Assembly (NCBI GenBank): GCA_037043015.1
Contig: CM073331.1
Location: forward strand, 124,001 to 188,000
Direction of reading: 5' to 3'
Source: Bryum argenteum
Lineage: Eukaryota > Streptophyta > Bryopsida > Bryales > Bryaceae
Length of the DNA: 64,000 nt
The notes below the pieces were generated by a model. It did not search any database, was not told the origin of the DNA, and saw nothing but the letters and a program-made list of their open reading frames with translations. Positions 1 through 10,680 of this stretch are shown here, one piece after another. The position numbers were made by a program, and so were the translations under genes. The number at the start of each line of letters is the position of its first letter. Within the stretch, counting starts at the first letter, position 1.

Positions 1-1209
1 CACAGGGGACAATGAATGAAAAATATGAGAATGGAAGCGGAGAACAAGGGACAGGAAATGGGGAATATGAGAACGAGAGCGAAGAACAAGGAGACGAGAG
101 AACAAAGGACAAGAAACCAAGAAGGAGGGTATGGAGGATGAGGAACCAAAAACGATGAGAGGAGATAATTCTTAAAGGACACCTAATAAAGCGATTTCCG
201 TTAAAACGACAAGGACCTTACTCATTCCCCATAAAACCCAAAATCACTGAAGGGGCCTCAAAATGTCTACTAAAGTAGATTTAGCATAAAACTCAAAATC
301 ATTGAAGGGACCCGAGAATGTCAACTTAATCTCTAAAAGCCCATGCATTTTTTGGACCTTCAAATCCAAAACTGCAATTTTTGACCACCTTGTACAAGTT
401 GAGGCATGATTTACTTAGATTTATGTATTTTGTATCTTCAATTGTAGGATCTTGAACCTTAATAATACCTGCACTAATACCAAGTAAATTTTTAACTGTT
501 GGATCTTGACCAACTCTAGATCATAACACTTAGAGTTGATTATAAAAAGTATCTTTGGGCTTTGCATGAAAGACATTTCATTAGATATATTTGGTTCAAT
601 TAAAGATCCGAACGACTAGAAGGTGCTCGTATGAGTTTGTCAATTCCAAGGAAGAAGACAAAAAAAAAAAAAAAAATTTAAAAAAAATCTCGAGACAAAT
701 TTTGTAAGAAATATTACGGAAATTAGTAGAAATTGTGAAGATTTTCTTTTGTAATTCTGGAGGCTGTCCTTGTGAAAATTGACAAACTTTCTGAGTTATG
801 CCACTTTGGAATTTGAATGATGATTTGGCAACGAACATAATTCAAAAAGTCTAAATTTAAACTGCCCTTTTTGGACTTGAAACCTAAAATTTCTAGATGA
901 AGATTATAATATTGGCTTTTACAAATTTTACCATATACAATTTGTAGTACAAGGAGCATCTTGTAAAAATCTTATACAAGAATATTACTTTTAACCCCTT
1001 CATCTAGGCTGCCCGAAATCACAAAAAAGCCATTTTGACTTTCTTGGGCCGTTTGGAATTAAGTAGATTCACCAAGATACAAATAGTAAGTGACCACAGC
1101 GTCAGCGCTACCTCTAATCACGGAATGATAGAGCGAGTGTTAAGTGACTCAATTAACAAAATGTTAATTAAGTAAAGTTCCTTTCTGGTTTTTCTGAACT
1201 CTATTATTG
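1..1209. repeat. Decayed dispersed-repeat remnant
   Basis: No gene is supported here. Read on the minus strand, roughly 596-1065 matches the family A element at 23355-24286: both contain GATTTCGGGCAG and, about 150 bases further on, AAATTTTAGGTTTCAAGTCC in the same order. The expected end near 1060 has decayed to TTAATTCCAAAC. The rest is AT-rich and holds nothing I can assign. Confidence 0.5.
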
Positions 1210-1982
1210 TTCTCTGAAAGTAGTAATGCCACCTCAATTAGTGGCTATGATAAAACCTTAATCAAGAGAAATTTCTTCATGAGATTAATAAATGCCACCA
1301 TGATTAGTGGAAGCTATGGTATTTTGATAGGTGCACCCACAATGAAAGCCTTTACTCACTAAATGGCCTTCAGAATGTCCACCACACGTAGATTTTACAA
1401 GTATGAATAGAAAGTAAACTATAGCGACAGTGCTGGCGTCCGAGGTCAATGAAGGAAGACCAAGCAGCAGCAGCAGCACTGCAGGCAGCATGTAAGGAAT
1501 CTCCCGGCGAATCCAACAGTAGATTTGCGGGGAGTAAAATAATCACCCAGCTCCGCAATGCGCGCTACACAATGATCCCTGGCGTGCAAATCCCCCCTCA
1601 CACCTCCACTGTAGCAGCAGCATTGCAAGTGGAAAAAGAAAGGAAAAAACGATGATGAAAGAAACCATCAAGGAACAGAAGGAAGAACGAGTCACTCACT
1701 ACTCATTCGGGGCAGGTTCCATTAAGACTCGGATGCATGCCACCGCTTAGACGCTATCACCGCTTAGATGGAAAGGAAGAAAAGAGAAGGCCCCAGCCAT
1801 CGCTACTACACTGTAGCCGCTGTCAGTTCAGTCAGCTTCCGAAGAGGAAGGAATCATCATTCGCCCGAAAAAGGCTAAGGACTCTCCCCCAGTACTGTAG
1901 TGGCGGTGATGGAGTTCGCAACGAGAGCGTTAACGAGCTAGTTCTGGGCTTGTGTTCTGCCTGATGTTCCGCCCCCGAGCCG
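1210..1982 (+). repeat. Inverted duplication, left arm (MADS-box upstream region)
   Basis: This ~770-base block recurs in inverted orientation at 9557-10362 with high identity over most of its length. Shared stretches include TCAGAATGTCCACCACACGT and GAATCTCCCGGCGAATCCAA. The arm lies about 440 bases upstream of the MADS-box start codon, so it is probably part of the promoter or 5' region. Small indels mark divergence, for example a run of CAG triplets near 1465 and the join near 1737. Confidence 0.85.
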
Positions 1983-2061
1983 CCCCTTGTTTGAAGGGAC
2001 AGCACCAAATCCGCCTGCCACATATCCAGTATAGTATGGGAAAGAGCGCCGCTCCCTTTGC

Positions 2062-2072
2062 TTCCTATATAT
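2062..2072 (+). promoter_or_regulatory. TATA-like element upstream of MADS-box gene
   Basis: CCTATATATCA lies about 350 bases before the MADS-box ATG, followed by a pyrimidine-rich CT tract (about 2125-2165) typical of plant 5' leaders. This placement suggests a transcription start near 2095-2105. It is inferred from position and composition only. Confidence 0.4.
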
Positions 2073-2421
2073 CATAAAATCTGTCAGACGAGACCCTCCT
2101 GCTCAGCTTCTTATTACCTCCTTCTCCTCCGTCTCTCTCTCTCCCCCCCCCCCTTCCCCCCTCCCTCTTATATCAGAACTCGTACCACTTTGAGAGTGAG
2201 TGATATAGCTTGCTTGCGTTGTGTGTTCAAAGACTGGGTTATGGAGGATGACAGCGTCTGGACAGTACAAAAGGTTGGATTTTTCGCTGTCACTAAACTC
2301 CAGTTACAATAGTTCGAGTGTGGAGCAGTCCGAGCAGCAGCTTACAGACAGCTGCTACTCGTTTGTGGTGGGAGGTGGTGGTGGTGGTCCGAAGGTGGAT
2401 CCGCCAGCGGCTTCCCGGGTT

Positions 2422-5367
2422 ATGGGTCGCGGGAAAATAGAAATTAAGAAGATTGAGAATCCCACCAGTCGTCAAGTTACATTCTCCAAACGCCGTGGAG
2501 GCTTGCTCAAGAAGGCTCACGAGCTCGCCGTCCTTTGCGATGCCGAAGTCGCCCTCATCATCTTCTCCTCCACCGGCAAGCTCTTCGAATTCGCCAGCTC
2601 CGGCAGGTAGCTACCCAATCACCCCTCCCCTACCTTGAACAATCCAATTCCCACCAATTCGCCGCTACACACCTGCTGTATGTTTCAAAACTAACTCCCA
2701 TGGTTTTTGCGATTCCGGGTACTGTAAATCGATTGCTACATAGGGTTTTTGTTCTAGGGTTTAGTGATCATCACCGTCTTACTGTGACGTTTCGATTTTT
2801 CTTTTTTGTGCATAGTAGCATGCGCGATATTCTGGAGCGATACAGCAAGTGTCCAGATGGAGTGCAGACCGGCGGCAATAGCGACGTACGTTTTTTTTTC
2901 TCGCTCTAAAGAATCCTCCAGTCAGTCAGTCAGTCAGTCAGTCAGTTTTTTTTTTTTTTTTTCTCAGAAAGAGAGGATCATGAGTTATGGCGCGAAAATC
3001 ATAGCCCATCATGTTGCAAGTACTACCATTGATTGCAAGCCATTAAATGAATCATTTCGTTCTCTTGTTTTGTCGCCGCAGTTCATGGGCCGCGAAGTCG
3101 TCAAGCTCCGTCAACAGTTGGAGCGCCTGCAGCACTCTCAAAGGTCCACACTCCTCACTCTTTACCCAAACCCGAATGCCCCAGTCGGATTACCTTACTA
3201 ATCACACCATCCCTCAATGAAAGCTTCGATCATACTCACTCTTGATCCCAGCGCTTTTCCACCTGAATGCTTTCCAGTCGTTTTAATCAAACTCGCTCCT
3301 AATCACAGTTTCTCGATTCGATTAGCCTCACTCTTACCGCTTCAATCCAACTTCCTCGTGACCTCAGCTTGTCGAATCAAACTCGCTCTCAACCACCTGA
3401 GTTTCTCGATTCGATTAGCCTCACTCTTACCGCTTCAATCCAACTTCCTCGTGACCTCCTGAAGCTTGTCGATATGAATGCTCAAAAGTCGCAGTTTTTG
3501 CAGTTTCTCGCAGTGAATGATTCAATTGCAGTAATGGATTATACGGTACTTTCACTGAACGAGAGGAGCTCTTGGGTGCAGGCACATGCTGGGAGAAGAT
3601 CTGCAAGTGCTAACAGTGCCGGATTTACTGCAACTGGAGCAGCAGCTAGACTTGGGGTCGCAGAGAGTACGAGCAAGGAAGGCAAGTACCAGGTTGTTTA
3701 ATTAATCAGCTAAATTAATCAGCTATTTAGTGGATGGGGACTAATTAGAGTGACTAATAATAATAGTAGTCCTTTGCATTCTTCTATCTTTGGTATTAAA
3801 TGTCTTTCGTAATTCTCTCTCGCTGCAGAACCAGCTTTTATTGGAAGAAGTTGAAGAATTACGGAGAAAGGTCAGTAGCCCTGGCCCTGGGCTCTCTCTC
3901 ATTTGAATTTTTATTAACCCTTAAACGCCCAAGCAAGCCCGAGGGGCTTGATTCCAACAGAATCTTCTCTGTAGCTCTCATTGTACTCAACTTTTCACTG
4001 ATATTTTGATGTCAAACTGGTCACCATCTTATGATGCATTCAAAAAGTGAATTTTTACGATTCAAATCACAATTTGTATGAAGGATTTTGTGCTTTGAAA
4101 GGATTGTGGTAGGTAGGTTGGGTGGTACATAAGCTTGTAGGAGGTTGCAAGCTCATCATTGATTGGTCCATTCATGATGCCCAAGTTCAAAAATTGCACT
4201 ATTCATGATGCCCAAGTCCAAAAGATGCTGTGATCCAATTTTGGGCTGCCCGTTTTAGACCCCAAGGGCGTTTAAGGGTTAAAGTCTGAAATCCAAATAC
4301 CTTATGTGTATAGATTTTTTTGTGTACAGGAACAGGATTTACAAGCCGCTAATGACGAATTACGTCAGAAGGTACCCAATTATTGTTCTCTTTTCCATAA
4401 CAAGAAACAACTCATTTTTGGCTCACTAATTTTTTAGACCATTCTTTCTTTCCTATGGTTGATGATCTTAGGGGGGAATTTGACGCTCTAATTTAATTTA
4501 TGATGAAGATGTAGGGTTCCATTTTGTTGAGTTATTTGGGGTTCCTCTTTTCTATAACAAGAAACAACTCATTTTTTTAGTCGCCCCAATTTTTTAGACC
4601 ATTCTCTCTTTCCTATGATTGATGATTTTAGGGGGAAATTTGGTGCCCGAATATTTATGATGAAGATGTAGGGTTAAGTTAATTTTGGGGTGTTGAAATT
4701 ACGCAGCTTGCAGATGCAAGTAGGATGATAGAAGCCGGTCCGCAGCGGGGAGGGGGTGGTACGTCATCGGGCAGCCCCTCCGGAGGGGGAAGCCAAGGGG
4801 CCCCTAGCGGTGCGCCCACCCTAGAAGCCGGTGGAAGCTCTCAACAACAACAAGCAGCCGCAGCGACCGCATACCCCCAACACCTCAGTCTACGCGAGCC
4901 GCCCACCTCCCAAACCTCCTTACATTTAGGGTAAGCCCCATTCCTTTTCTTTAAAAAAATATAAAATGTTTTCTCTTTTTAATCAAGAAAGTATATCCAT
5001 CTTTACATCTAAGCTCCTTATTATGAAAAAAATCTAATGCTCATACTTTGCTCATTTGCTCATTAGAATTTGAAAAGAGAGCTTTCGATTGTTGTGGGTT
5101 AAAAGACCTCATGTGACGATGTAGGTTATTTCCGGAATCGTTTATGCCGAGTACAAGCAGAAGGCCGTCCCAGCAAAGTCCGACTGAGCCTGAGGGTACG
5201 TAAGAAAATCATCAACATAACGTCGCGCATCATATGCCCCGCGATGTATTTTTTATTGTTGCGAATCATGATTTGGAGTACTAGCTGATGTTTTTTTTGC
5301 GTACTTTGATGATGTCGCAGGTGAATCTTCGCGGAGATGGGAACATCCATATCGAAGTCAGAAATAG
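2422..5367 (+). CDS. MIKC-type MADS-box transcription factor
   Basis: A sequence-specific nuclear DNA-binding regulator of the classic MIKC type. Exons by splice signals and phase are 2422-2606, 2819-2885, 3082-3143, 3582-3681, 3829-3870, 4330-4371, 4707-4930, 5125-5195 and 5321-5367, giving 279 residues. Exon 1 encodes the MADS domain (starts [13 protein letters not shown], residues 1-60). Exons 2-6 encode the I and K regions, with leucine-rich helices such as [12 protein letters not shown]. Exons 7-9 give a Gly/Ser/Gln-rich tail and an LHLGLFP motif. The two 42-base exons 5 and 6 are typical of MIKCc genes. The intron after 3681 starts GC rather than GT. The reading frame is also open upstream, with an in-frame ATG at 2248 that would add 58 residues; I prefer 2422 because the family starts at MGRGK. 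Bryophyte relatives act in sperm motility and water conduction, but the role here is inferred only. Confidence 0.95.
3285..3461. repeat. Tandem duplication in MADS-box intron 3
   Basis: Two copies of a ~90-base unit starting AATCAAACTCGCTC and containing TTTCTCGATTCGATTAGCCT lie head to tail in the intron between 3143 and 3582. Nearly identical copies imply a recent event. Confidence 0.8.
3914..4282. mobile_element. Family A TTAA-flanked miniature element in MADS-box intron 5
   Basis: TTAA at 3914-3917 is followed by CCCTTAAACGCCC, and the reverse complement of the same 13 bases ends at 4278 before TTAA at 4279-4282. The 361-base interior has no coding potential. The flanks differ immediately outside TTAA, as expected if TTAA is the duplicated target. 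It sits wholly inside the intron between exons 5 and 6, leaving both splice sites intact. Confidence 0.75.
4385..4678. repeat. Tandem duplication in MADS-box intron 6
   Basis: Two diverged ~165-base units, each running from CTCTTTTC-TAACAAGAAACAACTC to GATGAAGATGTAGGGTT, are arranged head to tail between exons 6 and 7. Confidence 0.75.
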
Positions 5368-6441
5368 ACTCCATGCAAAAACCGATTTCCACCACCATGT
5401 GGGAATTTGTAGCCAACTTTACAATTGTGCATTTGGTAAGTGAGAAAAGAGAAACGATCGTCGATCAATACATACATTTTTTTTCCCCGCTTAATCTTTC
5501 AAAAAAAGCACGCATGCTCGCAAATTAGACGTGTTGTGCAATTATGTGGTCCCTTTGAGACCTCCGTTCAATCGTATTTTCTTAACTTTCATGTCCGTTA
5601 CCAAGTTATGGTTATGGTAAAAGATACATCCATCGAGTGGTACTTATTATCTAGCAAGTTTTATGGTACTTATTATCTAGCAAGTTTTATGGTATATGAT
5701 GAAAGAAAAAAATCCATTGAGTGGTGTTTACTATTTTGTTGGCTTTAATTGAAAACATCATTATGGATGAAAAATGGTTAAGTGGGTTAATTGCTACGGT
5801 GCATGGATGAACGGTGGATGAATGTGGTCAGTTAGAGAGGTGTCAGATGAAAAAACCGTCCTCATACGTTTTCTGTTGGGGTGTGGGGGGTTGCAGGAGT
5901 ACAGTGCCAGGCGGTCAGTCTATTTATTCATCCGTACGACAACGAATGTTCATCCACGTTCATCCAGCTGTTTAATTGTTTATTAGTGTGGGGGTGAAAT
6001 TACTGAGGGTAAGAGGGGGTGGGGGTTCTGTCTTGTTTGGGAGTCACTTTTTTCATGGAGACTTGCAAACAAACCAGCACCTGTTGCCACATCATTTAAT
6101 TAATTTTTCTAATTCAACCATTTTTTTGCTGCTTCAAATCAGCTCATTCCATTATCCTTGTGATGACTTTTGTACAATAAAACAAAAAGGGCAAAAAAAA
6201 CCGTCCTTTCTTTTGTACTAATGCAAACTCTTTATCCAATTTAGTGCTATGATATGTGATCTAAAGAGTTCCTTTAGAGAGCTTGAATGTAATGGAGGCT
6301 CTTGTGGTATTTGGGAAAGTATTTTTTGTTGTGTAAAGGACATCCAACATTACAATTTCTTTCTATGTAAACATTTAGTTTGGTAAGTGGTGTTGGAAAT
6401 GTCATAGATTAGGGCTAAAATTCATGCACTTCTACATTGCC
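5368..6441. other. 3' flank of MADS-box gene, no gene seen
   Basis: AT-rich spacer. It contains a short direct duplication of TACTTATTATCTAGCAAGTT near 5640-5690 and probably the MADS-box 3' UTR in its first few hundred bases. No supported coding exon, RNA gene or element end is visible. Confidence 0.5.
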
Positions 6442-6691
6442 TTAACCCTTAATAATCCTTCTTATCCCAAAATGAGATATTAGGGTTCCTCCATGAACAA
6501 AATTCAGCCAACCTCGACCATTGTAGTCTCACAAATTAAAAAGAATTAAAGTAGCGAATTTGGTATGGAAGTAATATGTCAAGTTAACTTTGATAACCCA
6601 TGGTTGGATCTTCTGAATAATGTTTAGATTGAGTGTTTTTGGTCTTGAAGTAGAAGGAGGCAATTTTGCACCAAGGAAATTTAGGGGTCAA
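6442..6691. mobile_element. Degenerate family A miniature element
   Basis: The left end TTAACCCTTAATAATCC and the right end (reverse complement TTGACCCCTAAATTTCC) resemble those of the other family A copies. The interior matches the copies at 13694, 26043 and 50932 through landmarks such as GGTTGGATCTTCT, and it contains GTCTTGAAGTAGAAGGAGGC. That last point is the empty site for the nested insertion seen at 26.25 kb. Confidence 0.65.
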
Positions 6692-7357
6692 GTTTGGAGC
6701 AATGAATTTGAATGGGAAAAGTCTGTTTCCATATTGTACCCCACATTGCATGTACATATTTTCTAAGTTCAAAATTTTTAAGAAGTAACTCTCTTAGTGA
6801 CAAGTTGTAACTGTGTTTGGTAACTTACTTCATTATTATCTATTTTTCTTTTGATCATCTTAATTATCTTTGAATGGGTAGTTGGAACTCTATTAGGTAA
6901 AAATTGAGGATTGTTAGGTGAATTTTAGAGATGAAGTTACCTCAAATAGTTACTTTTGTTACTCCCAGTTCTTTGGAGAAAAAAATAAAATAAATCTAAT
7001 AAAATATGTAAAAGATAAAAATATGTAAACTCTTTGATTTCCTCAATACTTAATTTTTATGAGGCTCAAAGTCTAATTTCTCAAATTTTGTTAGATTTCA
7101 TTGCATGTTTGCTTAGGAGGCGAATTTGAGGATCGCAACTTAGTACTTAGATACCTTTGGCATATACATTGGTTAGTTTTGTACTATAAGATGGATGCAA
7201 GTCCTTTTGGCAATCTTTTGCCTCATAATTCCCTACCATGCACTGTGGATGGTTTGATTTCAGAGGGCCCGGTAAATATAATAAGGGAAGTATCAATTAA
7301 TTTTTTTTCAGAAAAAAAACTTCAGTTGGCAGAGAGTTGATTCTATTATCTGAGTCA
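6692..7357. other. AT-rich spacer
   Basis: Nothing assignable is seen. Short open stretches exist (for example 7101-7340) but lack splice context, codon bias or recognisable motifs. Confidence 0.4.
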
Positions 7358-8203
7358 TCAATGTAAACGATAGTCAAGAACACCAACTTGGTTTTGGATC
7401 TCATCAAGATGTTGTGCTAATCTTACTCTTGATTTCTTATTTTCATCCAATTTAATACCAGCTTCTACAGTTCGACCATCTAAAAAATCAAGCTTTATTG
7501 TTAACATCTTTTCGATTGCGGTCAATTTTGTGTGTAGTTCATTGCTAAGTAGTTTCTTGGTTGTTGCCAATTTATTCTACACAAAGTTGTGGGGACTATG
7601 AGCTAGATAAGTAGTCAAGAAGAGAATAAAAAGGAATCATCAAGTTTTTAAATTACATCTTTTACACATTTCATATTTTTTAGATTTATTGTGATAAAAT
7701 ATTCTACAACTACATTATCACAAGATATAATAATTGCAACCACTTCTTTACACTTCTATCCTTTGTTATGCATTGTAAAGTAAATTATTCTCATACTCAA
7801 TGCATTTGATTGATTACTATTGAACAAATGTAACATTTTAGTTTTATCTACCATATAATGTTCAATCGAAAAAACATTCGAACAATGTTACCCAGATCTC
7901 ATATAGAAACAAACATATAGAAGGCCGTATTTAAACTCTCACTGTATGTTGTCAACAACATGTAATGCTTTTAGTGATATTACAAGGATAGGTTTTATGT
8001 ATAAACTTTAATATCATACATGTGCAATTTTTTACCTTCAAGAGTTCATCCTCATCATATAGCTTGTCAAAGTTTTTTGCAATAAACTTGCAATGCCCTA
8101 TACAATTTCTTTCAATCTCAGTGAGCTTTCCATGAAGTGAAAGTGTCACACCATCATATGGCCAAGCCTTTTTGAGCGTCACTTTGATATCTTTGTCTGA
8201 CAT
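7358..8203 (-). CDS. Small putative coiled-coil protein, two exons, unrecognised
   Basis: I do not recognise this gene. A plausible model joins exon 8203-8036 (starts MSDKDIKVTLKK, ends at donor GTAAAA) to exon 7576-7358 (after acceptor TTTGTGTAG), in phase, giving 128 residues. The second exon is Lys/Glu/Leu-rich with heptad-like spacing (LLSNELHTKLTAIEKM), suggesting a coiled coil. The first exon has a WPYDGVTLSLHGKLTEIERN stretch. The gene sits in AT-rich spacer among mobile elements, so it may be a transposon passenger or a false model. No promoter is evident. Confidence 0.35.
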
Positions 8204-9403
8204 TTTCTACTACCAATCTCACTATATGTGGTAATCTTTACAATTTGGAGAAATGTTTGAGCGTGTTGCCTAATAACGTAATAGGTTCAAGAGTATCAAC
8301 TTGGTTTGTTGAACTATATTTATCAAATTATGTGTAAAGAGGTGTGATCTTGACATACAATTGCCTTTTTGTATGGTGATGGAGTGCAACCTTTCCTCTT
8401 CAACGGTCATATTCCTTGCTTTGCATAGTAGAAGTATTCCAATTTTGACCGTTATATTACAACAGATCAAAATTCTAGAATTTGTGGAATATAGGTGTAC
8501 ACGTTAGGAAAACATTCTTATTGCAACATTGATTTAGATAATAGCTCAACATTTGCACAATCTCTGTAGTTTTGTAATTAGACTTGTATGTTTTCTCCAT
8601 TGGTGTTATCCACTTGAAAGCTTAGGAATCTTTGAATTGTGAGAAGTTTTCAATCCAAACTAATACATGTTCTTTGATGTTAAATTCTAAGAGTTGCAAA
8701 CTAACTTGATCTTTAAAATACCATTACACAAATACACGAGCTAACAAAAATTCCTATGAACTGACTTTTGAGAAAAAAAAAGAAAAGACATAATTTTCTT
8801 ACTAGTTCAAATTTGAGATTGGCAAGCTCAATGAGAGTTTGCGGAGGGAATCAATTCATTAGAAGATGTGCAAAATATGTTTGAGATTGAACCAATTGAT
8901 ATCACTTATTTTAGATTGATATTGACTAAGTTATGAAGTTTATAAGGAAACCCACAAGTGTACCCAAGATCACTCAACCTAGAATGTACACCATGATTAC
9001 AATGAAAGAAAAAGTTAGGAGCTATAATGTACTTCCTACTTAGATAGGTCTAGTGAGCGGTCTTGTAGTGATGTGCAGGTTTTGAGCCACCTACTTGAAT
9101 TCATACAAGAAAAGGACGTAAATAGCCTAGTCTATTATTTAAGGCAAGTAGATGGTTTTGTGTGTGAGCCTGTGACATTATGATCTGGGGCACCACCACT
9201 TGGATCTAGGTGCATGAGGTGTTGCTGGAAGCAGATTTTTGAGGGGTATGGGCAACAATTGGATTGCTGATTGGGTCGACGGATCCCAAGATGTTGAATT
9301 TCAAAAAATTGGCCCCATAAATATTGGAAATTATTTGTGTGAGCGTGGCAACAACTGAAACTACATAGCACCATGTTTTCAAACACATTATTTTATATAC
9401 TAC
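8204..9403. other. AT-rich spacer, no gene seen
   Basis: Open stretches are short and lack codon bias. The interval 8930-9130 contains plain AT-rich DNA. No RNA gene or terminal inverted repeat could be identified. Confidence 0.4.
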
Positions 9404-9549
9404 CCGTTGCCCGTTCCTGCGAGCAGCCGGAGCTCGAACACCTTCTCCTGCACGGCGTTCGCCAGCAGCACTTGCTTCACCCTCACGGATCCTGATCGAA
9501 GTGCTTCCGGTGGTTGCTTTTGTATGTTCATGATCGGGATTCTAAGCAT
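9404..9549 (-). pseudogene. GC-rich exon-like fragment beside the right duplication arm
   Basis: On the minus strand, an ATG at 9549 begins just after the duplicated arm ends and runs 48 codons (VRVKQVLLANAVQEKVFELR within it) to a possible donor, CGG then GTAGTA, at 9404/9403. The composition is exon-like against an AT-rich surround. No continuing exon was found downstream on the minus strand and the family is not recognised. It may be the first exon of the gene from which the arm was copied, or a captured fragment. Confidence 0.3.
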
Positions 9550-9556
9550 CGCTGCT

Positions 9557-10362
9557 CGGGGGCGGAACATCAGGCAGATCGCAAGCCCAGAGCTAGCTCG
9601 TTGACGCTCTGAAAGCTCTCGTTGCAACTCCATATATCACCGCCACTACAGTACTGGGGGAGAGTCCTTAGCCTTTTTCGGGCGAATGATGATTCCTTCC
9701 TCTTCGGAAGCTGACTGAACTGACAGCGGCTACAGTGTAGTAGCGATGGCTGGGGCCTTCTCTTTTCTTCCTTTCCATCTAAGCGGTGATAGCGTCTACA
9801 GTCATTTGGCATGCATCCGAGTCTTAATGGAACCTGCCCCGAATGAGTAGTGAGTGACTCGATCTTCCTTCCCTTCCTTGATGGTTTCTTTCATCATCGT
9901 TTGTTCCTTTCTTTTTCCACTTGCAATGCTGCTGCTACAGTGGAGATGTGAGGGGGGTTTTGCACGCCAGGGATCATTGTGTAGCGCGCATTGCGGAACT
10001 GGGTGATTATTTTACTCCCCGCAAATCTACTGTTGGATTCGCCGGGAGATTCCTTACATGCTGCAGTGCTGCTGCTGCTGCTTGCTCTCCCGTCATTGAC
10101 CTCGGACGCGAGCCTGCGAGTACAGTGTAGCCATAGTTTAGAATTCATACTTGTAAAATCTACGTGTGGTGGACATTCTGAAGGCCCATTTAGTGAGTAT
10201 GGGCTTTGTGGGTGCACCTATCTTTTTTTTCAAAGGTTTCTATCAAATTGTCATAGCCTCCAGTAATTATGGTTTTAATCATGAAAAAAAATCATAAAAA
10301 GGTTATAACAATACTGCACTATAGCCACTAATTAATGTGGCATTACTTCTCTCAGAAAAAGA
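9557..10362 (-). repeat. Inverted duplication, right arm
   Basis: This is the reverse-complement counterpart of 1210-1982. Homology begins around AGTAATGCCAC (10350) and ends around GATGTTCCGCCCCCGAG (9557). Beyond it the two arms diverge abruptly: left toward the MADS-box gene, right into a GC-rich exon-like fragment. The two arms point toward each other across about 7.6 kb that includes the whole MADS-box gene. Confidence 0.85.
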
Positions 10363-10479
10363 GAACTTGTTTGATGCATAAGAAGGATTTGAAGATTAGT
10401 AGAGCCGAGGAGGAGGGCTCTCTAGAAGTGTCCATTTAGCTCGCCACCAAAGTTCACTCAACTATGGTGAGGGTTCGTG

Positions 10480-10680
10480 GACCTTGTCATAAGAGAACCT
10501 TTAGTCCTTTGAGAGGATATCACGCCGTGTATCTATAAGGCACTAGTGGTTAGGTAGGAACTAGTATAATATCCACTTCGGAGGGGGTAATTAATTCCAG
10601 CTTTGGTATTATGATCTTTGCACATGCGTTCAAGGATAGGTCAAATGAACACTCCATTTACATCGGCTTCAAATAGGATT
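10480..10680 (+). mobile_element. Diverged SINE 3' part
   Basis: Order and wording match the 3' half of the SINE at 61333-61683: AAGGCACTAGTGGTTAGGTA, GTATAATATCCACTTCGGAG, then a CATTTACATCGGC stretch and TTGGAGTTCTT. Divergence is high and the tRNA-like head is missing. Confidence 0.5.
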
